From Duganella sp. OV510 (GTDB taxonomy: Bacteria; Pseudomonadota; Gammaproteobacteria; Burkholderiales; Burkholderiaceae_D), in contig NZ_FNEQ01000001.1 in the NCBI RefSeq assembly GCF_900100205.1, forward strand, positions 496,001 through 560,000: DNA of 64,000 bases, read 5' to 3'. The translations under genes were made by a program, and so were the position numbers. Under the pieces are notes generated by a model that searched no databases, had not been told where the DNA came from, and saw only the letters and a program-made list of their open reading frames with translations. Shown piece after piece: positions 10,601 to 19,450 of this stretch. Numbering within the stretch: position 1 is the stretch's first letter; every line of letters starts with the position of its first letter.

Positions 10601-12500
10601 CGACCTGTCGAAGATCGAGTCGGGCACGGTGACGCTGGATGTTTCCGAATACCGCTTCCAGAACCTGCGCAACTATGTGGACCGCACCTTCCGCCACATG
10701 GCGGAAGCCAAGCACCTGGGCTTCTCGGTGGAGCTGAAGGACAATCTGCCGACAGCCATGATGACCGACACCACGCGCTTGCAGCAGGTGCTGAAAAACC
10801 TGCTGTCAAACGCCTTCAAGTTCACCACCCACGGCCAGGTGTCGTTGCGCATCAGCCTTGTCAGCAGCGGTTTCACCAGCGACCACCCCAATCTTCTGCA
10901 TGCCGATGCGGTGCTATCGTTCGCAGTCAGCGATACGGGCGTCGGCATCGCCTCGGACAAGCTGCAACTGATCTTCGAAGCTTTCCAGCAGGCCGACGGT
11001 TCGACCGCGCGCAAATACGGCGGCACCGGCCTGGGCCTGTCGATTTCGCGCGAGCTGGCGCGTCTGCTGGGTGGCGAGATCCGCGTCGAGTCGGTGGTTG
11101 GCAGCGGCTCGACCTTCACGCTGTTCCTGCCGTATAACCGCGCGGGCTTCATCAATTACGACATGGTGCGCGCACCGCAGGTACGTCTGCCGCTGCCAAC
11201 GCCGCAGGTGGTCTACACGCCGCCGGCGCAGGTCGAGACGGTGCTGGCGGAGCACAGCAGCCTGAGTGAGCTGGACGCCGATCTCGATGAGTTCAGCGGC
11301 AGCGATGATCGCGGGCTGGTGGCGCCGGGCGATCCATCGGTGCTCATCATCGAAGACGACGAGCGCTTCTCGCAGGTGGTACTGGGCTTTGCGCGCGAGA
11401 AGAATTTCAAGGGCATCGTCACCATGCATGGCGATTCGGCCCTGAGCCTGGCGCGCGATTATCTGCCATCGGCCATCCTGCTGGACCTGGACTTGCCGGA
11501 CATCGACGGCTTCACGGTGCTGGACCGACTGAAGCGCGACCCGAGCACGCGGCATATTCCGGTGCATGTGATGTCGTCGCTGCGCGAACGTGAGCGTGCG
11601 CTGCGACTGGGAGCGATTTCCTACCTTAACAAGCCAGTCAGCAAGGAAGCCTTGCAGGAGGAGTTCTCACGCATCCAGAAGTTCCTGCTGGGCGGGAAGC
11701 GCAGCCTGCTGGTGGTTGATGATGAACCGGCACAGCGCGAATCCATCGTGGCGCTGATCGGCGATGTGGACATTCATATCGTCGCGGTGGATACCGGACA
11801 GGCGGCGCTGAATGCCTTGCGCGAACAACATTTCGATTGCATGGTGCTGGACCTGACGCTGCCCGATATCAGCGGCTTCGACCTGCTGGACATCATCGGC
11901 AAGGACGGCTCGCTGCGCGACCTGCCGGTGGTCATCAATACCGCCAAAGACCTGGATCGCAAGGAAGTGGCGAAGCTGAAGCGCTATGCCAAAACCATCG
12001 TCATCAAGGATGCGCGCTCGCCCGAGCGGCTGCTGGATGAAACGGCGCTGTTCCTGCATCGCTCGCAAGCCAGCCTGCCGGAAGCGCAACGCCGCATGCT
12101 GGAGGAAATCCACGCGGCGGAAGGCGGCCTGGCGGGACGCAAGGTGCTGATCGTCGATGATGACTTGCGCAACATCTTTGCGCTGTCGTCGCTGCTGGAA
12201 CGGCAGCAGATGCAGGTGTCGTTTGCCGAAAACGGCCGTGATGGCATCGAGGTACTGGAACGCGATCCGACCATCGAGATCGTCCTGATGGACATCATGA
12301 TGCCGGAAATGGACGGCTACGATACGATGCGCGCGATCCGCCGCATTCCGAAGTTCAAGTCGCTGCCGATCATTACGCTGACGGCGAAGGCGATGAAGGG
12401 AGACCGCGACAAATGTATCGCCGCCGGCGCCTCCGACTACATCACCAAGCCGGTGGACGTGGCACAGCTGCTGTCGCTGATGCGCGTCTGGTTGCACTGA
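7605..12500 (+). CDS. Soluble poly-HAMP hybrid histidine kinase (HAMP repeats-GAF-HK-REC x3)
   Basis: A 1631-residue kinase with no signal peptide or membrane segment, so it is cytoplasmic. Residues about 20-150 form a diverged HAMP unit, and residues about 152-703 contain six near-identical 92-residue HAMP pairs. A GAF domain (about 720-880), a coiled coil, HisKA with His949 (MSHELRTP), HATPase (DTGVGI, GGTGLGL) and three receivers starting near 1244, 1366 and 1512 follow. Receivers one and three have normal Asp and KP residues; receiver two has IKD instead of KP. The layout resembles fungal group III osmosensor kinases (Nik1/Os-1), whose HAMP chains carry the signal. An AGGA ribosome site precedes ATG 7605. 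Its last base overlaps the start of the CheR-like gene (ATGA), so the two are coupled. The kinase probably works with its two neighbours, but its stimulus is unknown. Confidence 0.93.
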   Translation: MNNMTDLGEQLDAKVLLFTLMALKKGDFSVRMPSDWVGMAGKIADTLNDIIDTKARMVREVTEVSRVVGREGRLTQRAETTNTTGGWGTIISSVNTLIDDLVRPTTEMARVIGAVAKGDLSQTMALEVDGHPLKGQYLRAAMTANTMVEQLSSFSSEVTRVAREVGTEGKLGGQAQVKGVAGTWKDLTDSVNSMAGNLTSQVRNIAEVTTAVANGDLSKKITVDVRGEILQLKDTINVMVDQLRSFASEVTRVAREVGTEGKLGGQAYVPGVGGTWKDLTDNVNFMASNLTGQVRNIAAVTTAVANGDLSKKITVDVKGEILELKNTINVMVDQLSSFASEVTRVAREVGTEGKLGGQAQVKGVAGTWKDLTDSVNSMAGNLTGQVRNIADVTTAVANGDLSKKITVDVKGEILELKNTINVMVDQLNSFASEVTRVAREVGTEGKLGGQANVPGVAGTWKDLTDGVNSMAGNLTGQVRNIADVTTAVANGDLSKKITVDVKGEILELKNTINVMVDQLSSFASEVTRVAREVGTEGKLGGQAYVPGVGGTWKDLTDNVNFMASNLTGQVRNIAAVTTAVARGDLSKKITVDVKGEILELKDTINVMVDQLSSFASEVTRVAREVGTEGKLGGQANVSGVAGTWKDLTENVNQLAANLTNQVRAIAEVATAVTRGDLSRSIQVEARGEVSYLKDNINEMIRNLKDTTLKNAQQDWLKTNLARFTRLLQGQRDLQAVTKLILSELAPLVSAHHGVFYMMDSQESDARLRMIASYGYRSSRKLPTSFLPGEGLVGQCALEKVRIWLTDVPRDYIVVSSGLGAAPPNNIVVLPILFEQQVKAVIEIASLDRFTETHLSFLDQLMESIGVVLNTIEANSRTESLLTQSQSLAQELQQTNQELAEKARLLSEQNIEVERKNREVEQAKLALEEKATQLALSSKYKSEFLANMSHELRTPLNSLLILAQQLGDNPDGNLSGKQVEFAKTIHGSGSDLLTLINDILDLSKIESGTVTLDVSEYRFQNLRNYVDRTFRHMAEAKHLGFSVELKDNLPTAMMTDTTRLQQVLKNLLSNAFKFTTHGQVSLRISLVSSGFTSDHPNLLHADAVLSFAVSDTGVGIASDKLQLIFEAFQQADGSTARKYGGTGLGLSISRELARLLGGEIRVESVVGSGSTFTLFLPYNRAGFINYDMVRAPQVRLPLPTPQVVYTPPAQVETVLAEHSSLSELDADLDEFSGSDDRGLVAPGDPSVLIIEDDERFSQVVLGFAREKNFKGIVTMHGDSALSLARDYLPSAILLDLDLPDIDGFTVLDRLKRDPSTRHIPVHVMSSLRERERALRLGAISYLNKPVSKEALQEEFSRIQKFLLGGKRSLLVVDDEPAQRESIVALIGDVDIHIVAVDTGQAALNALREQHFDCMVLDLTLPDISGFDLLDIIGKDGSLRDLPVVINTAKDLDRKEVAKLKRYAKTIVIKDARSPERLLDETALFLHRSQASLPEAQRRMLEEIHAAEGGLAGRKVLIVDDDLRNIFALSSLLERQQMQVSFAENGRDGIEVLERDPTIEIVLMDIMMPEMDGYDTMRAIRRIPKFKSLPIITLTAKAMKGDRDKCIAAGASDYITKPVDVAQLLSLMRVWLH
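8059..9714 (+). repeat. Six in-frame 276-bp tandem repeats encoding HAMP units
   Basis: Within the poly-HAMP kinase gene the segment encoding [19 protein letters not shown] recurs at a 276-base period (landmark GGCACCGAGGGCAAG near 8101, 8377, 8653, 8929, 9205 and 9481). Units fall into variants by the text after GGQ: QVKGVAG, YVPGVGG, QVKGVAG, NVPGVAG, YVPGVGG, NVSGVAG. The last copy diverges in its second half. DNA identity between copies is high, including synonymous positions, which points to recent duplication or gene conversion. Boundaries are approximate. Confidence 0.92.
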
Positions 12501-13444
12501 TGTCGTCGCTATTCGCTACCCTCAAGGCGGCGCTGCGTGGCGATGAGGAAGTCGCCGCCAGCCCACCGCCAACGGTCACGCCGCTGATCGTTGCGGCGGC
12601 CGGCGCGGCACGGCGGCATTCGCCATCGACGGTCGAGGAGCTTGAACTGGAGCTGCTGCTGGAAGCCCTGTTCCAGTGCCACGGCTATGATTTTCGCGGC
12701 TACGAGCGCGCGCTGGTCATGCGCAAGGTGCAGGCGCTGTGCGCGCAAATGGGCTTGCTGACCATCTCCGCGCTGCAATCGCGCATCCTGCACGACGACG
12801 GCGCCTACCACACCTTGCTGCGCGCGCTGTACGTGGCGCCAGCGCTGATGTTCGACGATACGCTGGAAGCGTCGATGCTGCGCCTGTCGCTGGGTATCAG
12901 CCTGCACGGCGTTGCCCTGCCGCGCGTCTGGCTGGCTGACTGCGCCGGCGCACAGCAGGCCTGGACCTTGGCCATCCTGCTCGAACAGGAGCAACTGGCG
13001 GCGCGCACCGAAATCTACGCCACCGTCAATAGCGACGCCATGCTGGCCGAGGTCCAGCAAGCCAGCCTGCCGATGGCGCAACTGAGCGAGCTGCAACTGA
13101 ACTATGTCCGCAGCGGTGGCGTGGGCAAACTGATCGACTACTTTGATGTCAGCGACCATGGCACGCGCGCGGTACTCAAGCCGCAGCTGGCCGGTCGCAT
13201 CACGTGGGCACAGTACAACCTCGTCACCGACGCCTCATTCAACGAATTCCATATGATATTGGGCCAGCGTGCCCTGCCCGATTTCGGGCCGGCGCTGCGC
13301 CGGCGCGTGCTGCAACTGTTCGATGACAGCCTGGCGCCGTTCGGCCTCCTCGCGCTGGACCGCGACCTCGACGATCACGATCCGCTGGCGCGCCACTACA
13401 AGCCGGTGCTGGCGCACCAGCCCTGGTACAAACGCATCGCCTAA
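12500..13444 (+). CDS. CheR-like protein, probably without methyltransferase activity
   Basis: A 314-residue protein. The N-terminal helical part (about residues 45-110, YDFRGYERALVMRKVQAL) matches the receptor-binding helices of CheR methyltransferases, and the overall length and order fit CheR. However, the SAM-binding motif that normally reads like AGCATGEEPYSLA is here LADCAGAQQAWTLA, and the later motif FCRNVLIYF is replaced by HMILGQRALPDF. SAM binding and glutamate methylation are therefore unlikely, and the protein may act as a scaffold or partner of the poly-HAMP kinase. The start ATG at 12500 overlaps the stop of the kinase gene by one base (ATGA), giving translational coupling. No CheB follows, although CheR and CheB often accompany such kinases. 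It ends convergently, overlapping the glutathione transferase gene by four bases. Confidence 0.8.
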   Translation: MSSLFATLKAALRGDEEVAASPPPTVTPLIVAAAGAARRHSPSTVEELELELLLEALFQCHGYDFRGYERALVMRKVQALCAQMGLLTISALQSRILHDDGAYHTLLRALYVAPALMFDDTLEASMLRLSLGISLHGVALPRVWLADCAGAQQAWTLAILLEQEQLAARTEIYATVNSDAMLAEVQQASLPMAQLSELQLNYVRSGGVGKLIDYFDVSDHGTRAVLKPQLAGRITWAQYNLVTDASFNEFHMILGQRALPDFGPALRRRVLQLFDDSLAPFGLLALDRDLDDHDPLARHYKPVLAHQPWYKRIA

Positions 13445-14067
13445 CCCTGCGCGGCGGCGCTGGGCCGCTCGGCAATGCGGTCACGCCACGCCTGCAAATG
13501 CGACATCTCCTCGTGGCCCGGCCGGAAACGCATCAGGCCACGTGCAAACTCCAGCGCGCAAAACGCCGTGATGTCGGCGATGGTGAAGCGCTGGCCGGCG
13601 ACAAACGGTTGCGTGGCCAGCAACTGATCCAGCCAGCGCGCCGTCTCGCGCATTTTCTCGCCCTGCACCACACCGTACTCCGGAAACTGCGGCTGCTCCA
13701 GCGCCGCCAGGCCCGGATGCGTGTGGCGCACGCAATTGGCTATCCCATAGAACAAATGCAGCTCGACGCGGCGGTCGGTCATTTCGATGAAGGCCCGTTC
13801 GTCGTAGCCCTCGCCCATCAGGCTGGGCTCCGGCGCATGGCCTTCCAGCCAGGAACAGATGGCGCGGGTTTCGCACAGGGTGCGGCCATCGTCCAGCACC
13901 AGCGCCGGCACGCGGCCAAAGGGATTGCGCGCCAGGTAGTCAGCGCTGCGGTGCTGGCCGGCGCCCAGGTCGACCTGCACCTGTTCGATGCCGGCTATGC
14001 CTTTCTCGGCGATGAACATGGCGACCCGGCGCGGATTGGGCGCGCGGGCAGAGGTATAGAGTTTCAT
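13441..14067 (-). CDS. Glutathione S-transferase family protein
   Basis: A 208-residue protein with an N-terminal thioredoxin-fold half ([23 protein letters not shown], with the glutathione-contact region [14 protein letters not shown] at about 48-61 and [10 protein letters not shown] at about 66-75) and an all-helical C-terminal half with the [13 protein letters not shown] helix typical of the family. Soluble glutathione transferases conjugate or transfer glutathione to electrophiles; the substrate is not predictable. It follows the YfcG-like gene with a four-base ATGA overlap, so both are one operon. It ends in a four-base convergent overlap with the CheR-like gene. Confidence 0.88.
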   Translation of the reverse strand: MKLYTSARAPNPRRVAMFIAEKGIAGIEQVQVDLGAGQHRSADYLARNPFGRVPALVLDDGRTLCETRAICSWLEGHAPEPSLMGEGYDERAFIEMTDRRVELHLFYGIANCVRHTHPGLAALEQPQFPEYGVVQGEKMRETARWLDQLLATQPFVAGQRFTIADITAFCALEFARGLMRFRPGHEEMSHLQAWRDRIAERPSAAAQG

Positions 14068-14732
14068 CGCGATTGCCCCGTTTCCAGCATGGTGCGCACC
14101 GTGGCGGGATCGCTGCGCTCGGCGCGCGGCGGCAGCAGGATACCGCGCTGCACCGCCGGTCGCGCGGCAATCGCCGCCAGCCAGCGCTGCAAATGCGGCA
14201 AGTCGTCCACCGTCACGCCGGACCAGTCATGCGTGTGCACCCACGCCCAGTTGGCGATGTCGGCGATCGAATAATCGCCGGCCAGGTATTCGTTGCTGGC
14301 CAGGTGCGCATCCAGCACGCGGAACAATCGCTTGCTCTCGCCCTGATAGCGGTCGATGGCCGGCTGGATCTTCTCCGGGAAGTAGCGGTGGAACACATTC
14401 GCCTGGCCCATCATCGGGCCGATGCCGCCCATCTGGAACATCAGCCATTGCAGCACCTGCGAGCGGCCCTTGGCGTCGCTGGGCATCAATTCGCCGGTCT
14501 TTTCGGCGAGGTAGATCAGGATGGCGCCGGATTCGAACACGGCGAAATTGTCTGCGGAGCGGTCGACAATGGCGGGGATGCGGCCATTCGGATTGATCGC
14601 CAGGAACCACGGTTCCTTCTGTTCGCCGGCCTGCAGGTCCAGCGCATGCAGCGTATAGACCAGTTCCAGCTCTTCCAGCGCGATGGAGACTTTGTGGCCG
14701 TTCGGTGTGGCGGCCGTGTACAAATCGATCAT
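14064..14732 (-). CDS. YfcG-like glutathione transferase / disulfide-bond oxidoreductase
   Basis: A 222-residue cytosolic protein of the Nu-type glutathione transferase group. The start [20 protein letters not shown] and the [12 protein letters not shown] and [15 protein letters not shown] segments closely match E. coli YfcG, which reduces small disulfides using glutathione bound non-covalently through a Thr. The C-terminal helical domain carries [12 protein letters not shown]. An AAGG ribosome site precedes ATG 14732 by about eight bases. It is the first gene of a two-gene operon with the next glutathione transferase and is divergent from the M1 aminopeptidase gene. Confidence 0.88.
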   Translation of the reverse strand: MIDLYTAATPNGHKVSIALEELELVYTLHALDLQAGEQKEPWFLAINPNGRIPAIVDRSADNFAVFESGAILIYLAEKTGELMPSDAKGRSQVLQWLMFQMGGIGPMMGQANVFHRYFPEKIQPAIDRYQGESKRLFRVLDAHLASNEYLAGDYSIADIANWAWVHTHDWSGVTVDDLPHLQRWLAAIAARPAVQRGILLPPRAERSDPATVRTMLETGQSR

Positions 14733-14857
14733 GTCTTTGCCTTTTCGGGGAAAGTGGGCTTGGCCAGATCATAATCCCATTTGGGATTTGACAGCGCCCA
14801 CGGTTCGCCGTAGATTGCTCGCTTGCCCACAAGGCCCTCAATATCACAAGGAAGAAC

Positions 14858-17515
14858 ATGCAACGCAGTCTGATTTCGCTCGCCGTCATGGCGCTGCTGG
14901 GATTGTCCGCTGGCGCACCTACCCTGGTCGCCGCAGCACCTGCCGCCAAGGCCGCGCAGGTCACCACCCAGCTCCCGCGCACCGCCGTCCCGACCCACTA
15001 CGCCGTTTCGCTGACGCCGGATGCAGCCAACAGCAGCTTCAGCGCCAGCGTCACCATAGCGCTCGACGTCAAGCAAGCCACCAGCAGCCTGACGCTGCAG
15101 GCGGCCGACCTGAAATTCAGCGCCGCCGCCATCAGCGCGGGGCCGGGCAAGGCGACGCAGCAATCGAGCAAGATCGATGTCAATGCCGAGCAGCAGACCG
15201 CCACCTTCCACTTTGCCCAGGCGCTGAAGCCGGGCAGCTACCAGCTCAAGCTGGATTACACCGGCATCATCGGCACCCAGGCGTCCGGCCTGTTCTCGCT
15301 GGATTACGACAACGGCGGCGCCAAGAAGCGCGCGCTGTACACGCAGTTTGAGAACTCCGACGCGCGCCGCATGATTCCATCGTGGGACGAGCCGTTCTAC
15401 AAGGCCACCTTCGCGCTGGAAGCCACCATTCCGGCCGGCCAGATGGCGGTGTCGAACATGCCGGTCACCTCCACCACCAAGCTGGCCGACGGCCGCGAGC
15501 TGGTACGCTTTGCCACCTCGCCAAAGATGTCGACCTATTTGCTGTTCTTCGGCCTGGGCGAATTTGAACGCGCCACTGCGGTGGCTGACGGCGTGGAGCT
15601 GGGTGTGATCACGCAAAAAGGTGCGCTGGGCCAGGCGCAATTCGCGCTGGATTCGTCGCGCGATGTGCTGAAAGAGTATAACGACTACTTCGGCGTCAAA
15701 TACCCGCTGCCCAAGCTGGACAACATCGCCGCGCCCGGCCGCAGCCAGTTCTTCAGCGCGATGGAAAACTGGGGCGCCATCTTCACTTTTGAAAATTCGA
15801 TCCTGCTCGATCCACGCGTGGCGACGCAGTCGGACAAGGAAGTTTCCTTCCTGGTGGCCGCGCACGAAATGGCACACCAGTGGTTCGGCGATCTGGTCAC
15901 GATGGCCTGGTGGGATGACCTGTGGCTGAACGAAGGATTCGCCTCGTGGATGGAATCGCGCACCACCACCCGACTGCATCCGGAATGGAACTGGGAGCTG
16001 CGCGCGGTCGGCACGCGCGAAGGCGCGATGGAGCGCGACGCGCTGGCCACCACCCACCCTATCGTGCAGCGTATCGCCACGGTGGAGCAAGCCAGCCAGG
16101 CGTTCGACAGCATTACCTATAGCAAGGGCGAAGCGGTAATCCGCATGCTGGAAAACTATGTCGGCGACGAAGCCTGGCGCGCCGGCGTGCGCAGCTACAT
16201 CGCCAAGCACGCCTACGGCAATACGGTGTCCGATGACCTGTGGGGCGAAATCGAGAAGTCGGCGCGCAAACCGATCACCGCGATTGCGCATGACTTCACG
16301 CTGCAGCCTGGCGTGCCGCTGATACGCGTGTCCGATGCCGTCTGCAAGAACGGCAAGACCACCATCCAGCTGACGCAGGGTGAATTCAGCAAGGATCAGG
16401 AAAACAAGAAGCCGTTGAGCTGGCGCGTGCCGGTTATCGCACAGACAGTGGGCGGCACTACGGTGCGCACGCTGGTCAGCGGCGGCAAGGCCAGCGTGAC
16501 GCTGCCAGGCTGCGGCGCGGTGCTGGTCAACGCGGGTCAAAGTGGCTACTATCGCACGCTGTATGCGCCGCAAGCCTTCGCCGCGTTGGCGGGCGAGTTT
16601 GCCCGCATGCCGGCCATCGATCAACTGGGCCTGCTGGCCGATAGCTGGGCGCTGGGCCTGGCCGGCCAGATGCCTGCGTCCGGCTTTATGGACCTGGCGA
16701 ACAATGCACCAGTGGGCGCAGCGCCGCAGGTATGGCAACGCATCGCCAGCGTGCTGGCCGGCCTGCACGGCAGCTACGAAGGCAAGCCGGAACAGCAGGC
16801 GGCGCTGGACCGCTATACCCGTGCGCGCCTGGCCCCGGTGTTCGCACGCGTCGGCTGGACCGCCGCCAAGGATGAAGCGGCGCCGGTGGCAAACCTGCGC
16901 GAAGCACTGATCCACGCGCTGGCCGAAGTAGGCGACCAGGCCGTGATTGCCGAAGCGCGCCGCCGCTACGCTGCCTCGGCCACCGACAAGGAGGCGATGC
17001 CGGCCGCGTTGCGCCGCCCTATCCTGGGCGTGATCGCGGCGAATGCCGACGGGGCGGCGTGGGAGCAACTGCATGCTGCCGCCAAGGCCGAGCAATCGAG
17101 CATGATCAAGGCTGAGCTGTATGACTTGCTAGGCACCGCCAACGACAAGGCGCTGGCACAGCGCGCGCTGGACCTGGCGCTGAGCGATGAGCCGGAAGCG
17201 ACTGCCGGTGCATCGATCATCAGCCATGTCGCGAGCAACCATCCGGACCTGGCGTTTGATTTCGCGGTTGCCAATCGTGCCAAGGTGGACAAGATCGTCG
17301 ACGGCTCCTCGCGCAGCCGCTACTTCCCTGGCCTGGGCGGACGCTCTGCCGATCCGGCGATGATCGGCAAGCTGCAAGCGTATGCAAAGCAGTACCTGTC
17401 TGCCGAAGCCCAGGGCGACACGAAGACGGCGATTGCGTCGATCGAGTATCGCATCAAGGTACGCTCGCAGCGCCTGCCGCAGATTGACGCCTGGCTGAAG
17501 CAGCACGGCGGTTAA
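14858..17515 (+). CDS. Secreted M1-family metallo-aminopeptidase
   Basis: An 885-residue zinc aminopeptidase. The first about 27 residues form a Sec signal peptide (MQRSLISLAVMALLGLSAGA), so it acts in the periplasm, unlike cytosolic PepN. The exopeptidase motif is SAMENWG in place of GAMEN, and the zinc site is HEMAH at residues 336-340 with the third ligand in WLNEGFASW. An ERAP1-like C-terminal helical domain fills residues about 520-885. It removes N-terminal amino acids from peptides, probably for nutrition or peptide recycling. AAGGAAG precedes the ATG. It stands alone, divergent from the glutathione transferase operon and followed by a hairpin. Confidence 0.92.
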   Translation: MQRSLISLAVMALLGLSAGAPTLVAAAPAAKAAQVTTQLPRTAVPTHYAVSLTPDAANSSFSASVTIALDVKQATSSLTLQAADLKFSAAAISAGPGKATQQSSKIDVNAEQQTATFHFAQALKPGSYQLKLDYTGIIGTQASGLFSLDYDNGGAKKRALYTQFENSDARRMIPSWDEPFYKATFALEATIPAGQMAVSNMPVTSTTKLADGRELVRFATSPKMSTYLLFFGLGEFERATAVADGVELGVITQKGALGQAQFALDSSRDVLKEYNDYFGVKYPLPKLDNIAAPGRSQFFSAMENWGAIFTFENSILLDPRVATQSDKEVSFLVAAHEMAHQWFGDLVTMAWWDDLWLNEGFASWMESRTTTRLHPEWNWELRAVGTREGAMERDALATTHPIVQRIATVEQASQAFDSITYSKGEAVIRMLENYVGDEAWRAGVRSYIAKHAYGNTVSDDLWGEIEKSARKPITAIAHDFTLQPGVPLIRVSDAVCKNGKTTIQLTQGEFSKDQENKKPLSWRVPVIAQTVGGTTVRTLVSGGKASVTLPGCGAVLVNAGQSGYYRTLYAPQAFAALAGEFARMPAIDQLGLLADSWALGLAGQMPASGFMDLANNAPVGAAPQVWQRIASVLAGLHGSYEGKPEQQAALDRYTRARLAPVFARVGWTAAKDEAAPVANLREALIHALAEVGDQAVIAEARRRYAASATDKEAMPAALRRPILGVIAANADGAAWEQLHAAAKAEQSSMIKAELYDLLGTANDKALAQRALDLALSDEPEATAGASIISHVASNHPDLAFDFAVANRAKVDKIVDGSSRSRYFPGLGGRSADPAMIGKLQAYAKQYLSAEAQGDTKTAIASIEYRIKVRSQRLPQIDAWLKQHGG

Positions 17516-17517
17516 GC

Positions 17518-17554
17518 AAAAAAAAACCAGCATCATCGTGAGATGGTGCTGGTT
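17518..17554. terminator. Hairpin after the aminopeptidase gene
   Basis: AACCAGCATCAT (17525-17536) pairs with ATGGTGCTGGTT (17543-17554) across a six-base loop, with one G-T pair. A run of A (17518-17526) lies on its left, so the canonical T-run exists only for minus-strand transcription. It still probably ends or stabilises the aminopeptidase mRNA. Confidence 0.45.
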
Positions 17555-17892
17555 GCAAAACGCTCGAAAGCGTGGGGATGTTCATTGGTCCGTCGGCTAT
17601 GGTGCCGGCTGGACGGTATTTGTGCCGGGCTTGAACGGTCCGGCAACCGGGCGCTGGGCTTAGCCTCGCGCTATGGGTTCTACTTTGCCACTGATCGGCA
17701 AAGACAGGCTTAGGAGTTCATTAAGGTAGTGCTTAAGGATGCTTAAGCATTGGGAATGGTGCCGGTGTTTCAGGCCACCGGCCAGCCTGCTGAGCTATGA
17801 TCCGTGTACGTCCGCGCCGTCTTGGGCACGGGGCCAGGTGAATCACGCTGTCGCCAGCGGATGCAATAATATTTGGACAATATGACGGCTAA
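17555..17892. other. Non-coding gap without a recognised element
   Basis: This stretch between the aminopeptidase hairpin and the YceI-like lipoprotein gene holds no convincing ORF. Around 17715-17750 there are several TTAAG/CTTAA motifs (TTAAGGTAGTGCTTAAGGATGCTTAAGC), which could be regulator half-sites or chance. No good promoter was identified. Confidence 0.4.
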
Positions 17893-18594
17893 ATGACGCA
17901 CACGAACTTTACATTTGTCATATTCGCAGCGCTGCTCTCGCTGAGCGCTTGCTCGCAATTGCCGCCGCCAGCAGCGGCGCCAGCAGCGGCGCCAGCGCCG
18001 GCCCCTGCAGCGGCCGTGGTGACGCCCTCGCCCGCTGCGACGCCGCCTGCCGCTGCGGAACCGCTGCTGCGGATCGACAGCACGCAATCGCTGATCGCCG
18101 TCACCGTGCGGCGCGGCGGCGTGCTGGCGCGCCTCGGTCACGATCACGTGGTGGCCAGCCATGCGATCAGCGGCACTGTGTCACCCTCACGCAATATCGC
18201 AGATTTCACGTTCCGCCTGGATGAGATGAAAGTCGATGAAGCGGACCTGCGACAGACTGCCGGCCTGGCCAAGCAGCCGTCAGCCGACGCCATTGAAGGC
18301 ACGCGCTACAATATGCTGAACAAGGTGCTGGACGCCGACCGCTATCCGCTGGTGCAGGTGCACGCGGAGCGCGTGGCCATCGGTCAACCGCTGCAAGTCT
18401 CGATCACACTGCACGGCGTAACACGTACACTGGCGATTCCAGTCGAGCTACGCGAAGAGCAAGGCGCCATCAACGTCAAAGGCACGGTCAACCTGAAGCA
18501 AACCGATTTCGGCCTGACACCCTTCTCCGTGATGGCCGGCGCCATGTCCGTGCAAGACCAGATGGAACTGCGCTTCGACCTGACCGCCAGATAA
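17893..18594 (+). CDS. YceI-like domain lipoprotein
   Basis: A 233-residue protein with a lipoprotein signal (lipobox LSAC, Cys20) followed by a low-complexity Ala/Pro linker (about 25-55) that probably spans periplasm. The rest (about 58-233) matches the YceI-like beta-barrel fold, with the typical IDSTQSLIAVTVRRGG start, HDHVV, and the KQTDFGLTPFSV end. YceI proteins bind long lipids such as isoprenoids or fatty amides; the true role is unclear. The ATG at 17893 has no strong ribosome site. A single gene, ending before a hairpin shared with the LysE gene opposite. Confidence 0.85.
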   Translation: MTHTNFTFVIFAALLSLSACSQLPPPAAAPAAAPAPAPAAAVVTPSPAATPPAAAEPLLRIDSTQSLIAVTVRRGGVLARLGHDHVVASHAISGTVSPSRNIADFTFRLDEMKVDEADLRQTAGLAKQPSADAIEGTRYNMLNKVLDADRYPLVQVHAERVAIGQPLQVSITLHGVTRTLAIPVELREEQGAINVKGTVNLKQTDFGLTPFSVMAGAMSVQDQMELRFDLTAR

Positions 18595-18622
18595 AAAAAG
18601 GCCCGCAGCAGAAGCGCGGGCC
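18593..18622 (-). terminator. Terminator of the LysE gene, possibly bidirectional
   Basis: GGCCCGC (18600-18606) pairs with GCGGGCC (18616-18622), and on the minus strand the stem is followed by seven T (18599-18593). It lies 97 bases after the LysE stop and directly after the YceI-like gene on the other strand. Confidence 0.7.
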
Positions 18623-18718
18623 AAAGGTTTCAAATCGGGAGAGACTTGAAAGAGCAAAGACAGTATCTCAGCCCTGCATGACGCGATGATGACATCGCGC
18701 TCGCCCAAACACACTTTT

Positions 18719-19348
18719 TTAGCGCGCGATCATCAGGCGCAAACCCAGGCCGACGAAGATCGCACCGGCCACCCGGTCCATCCACTTGGCGGCGCTCGGC
18801 GTACGATTGATCCAGGCCCCTACCGCGCCGGAGAAATAACCCAGCAGACCAAACAGCACCACCGCCTGCGCAGTAAACAACAGGCCCAGTTGCGCCGTCT
18901 GCCAGGCGGCGTCGCCACGCTCGGCCACCACAAACTGCGGCAGGAAGGAAAGGAAGAACAGCACCACCTTTGGATTGATCGTATTGGCGAACAGCCCCTT
19001 GCTGAACAATTTACCCAGGCTTTCATGCGGCAAGCCCGCCCCTTCAACACGCGCGCCGCCCCGGCTGCGCAAGGCGCCGATGCCCAGCCAGATCAGGTAA
19101 GCACCGCCCACCAGCTTCAGCGCGCCAAACGCCAGCGGCGAAGCCTTGATCAGCGCCCCCACACCAAACGCCGCCAGCAAGGTATGACTCAGGCAACCCA
19201 GCGCGCAGCCAAGGCCGAAGACCATGCCCTGACGGCGGCCACGCGACATGCCCACGCTGAGCACCATCAGGTTGTCCGGCCCCGGTGAAACGGTAATCAG
19301 CAGCGCCGCGCTAAGAAATCCAATGAACTGTTCTGGCGAAATTAACAA
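18719..19348 (-). CDS. LysE/RhtB family amino-acid exporter
   Basis: A 209-residue inner-membrane protein with about six hydrophobic segments. The signature LLITVSPGPDNLMVLSVGMSRG near residues 15-35 and NPKVVLFFLSFLPQF (about 120-135) are typical of LysE/RhtB exporters that remove excess amino acids or derivatives from the cytoplasm. The open frame extends to 19501, but the family start aligns to a TTG at 19348 (LLISPEQFIGF region) with an AGGA ribosome site seven bases before it, so that start was chosen. Substrate unknown. Divergent from the 7TMR-DISM kinase gene. Confidence 0.87.
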   Translation of the reverse strand: MLISPEQFIGFLSAALLITVSPGPDNLMVLSVGMSRGRRQGMVFGLGCALGCLSHTLLAAFGVGALIKASPLAFGALKLVGGAYLIWLGIGALRSRGGARVEGAGLPHESLGKLFSKGLFANTINPKVVLFFLSFLPQFVVAERGDAAWQTAQLGLLFTAQAVVLFGLLGYFSGAVGAWINRTPSAAKWMDRVAGAIFVGLGLRLMIAR

Positions 19349-19450
19349 GATATTTTCCTGACGTGCAAAGCCATGATCATACCAAACAGCTAAGTTCTCG
19401 TTTAAAATGGGCCTGACATCTTCTATGGACAGCCGGCGCACGGAATACTG

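Noticed and set aside
8061..10715. Long minus-strand frame of 884 codons opposite the poly-HAMP kinase
   Set aside because: Its apparent repeats only mirror the HAMP repeats of the real gene; no ribosome site or domain.
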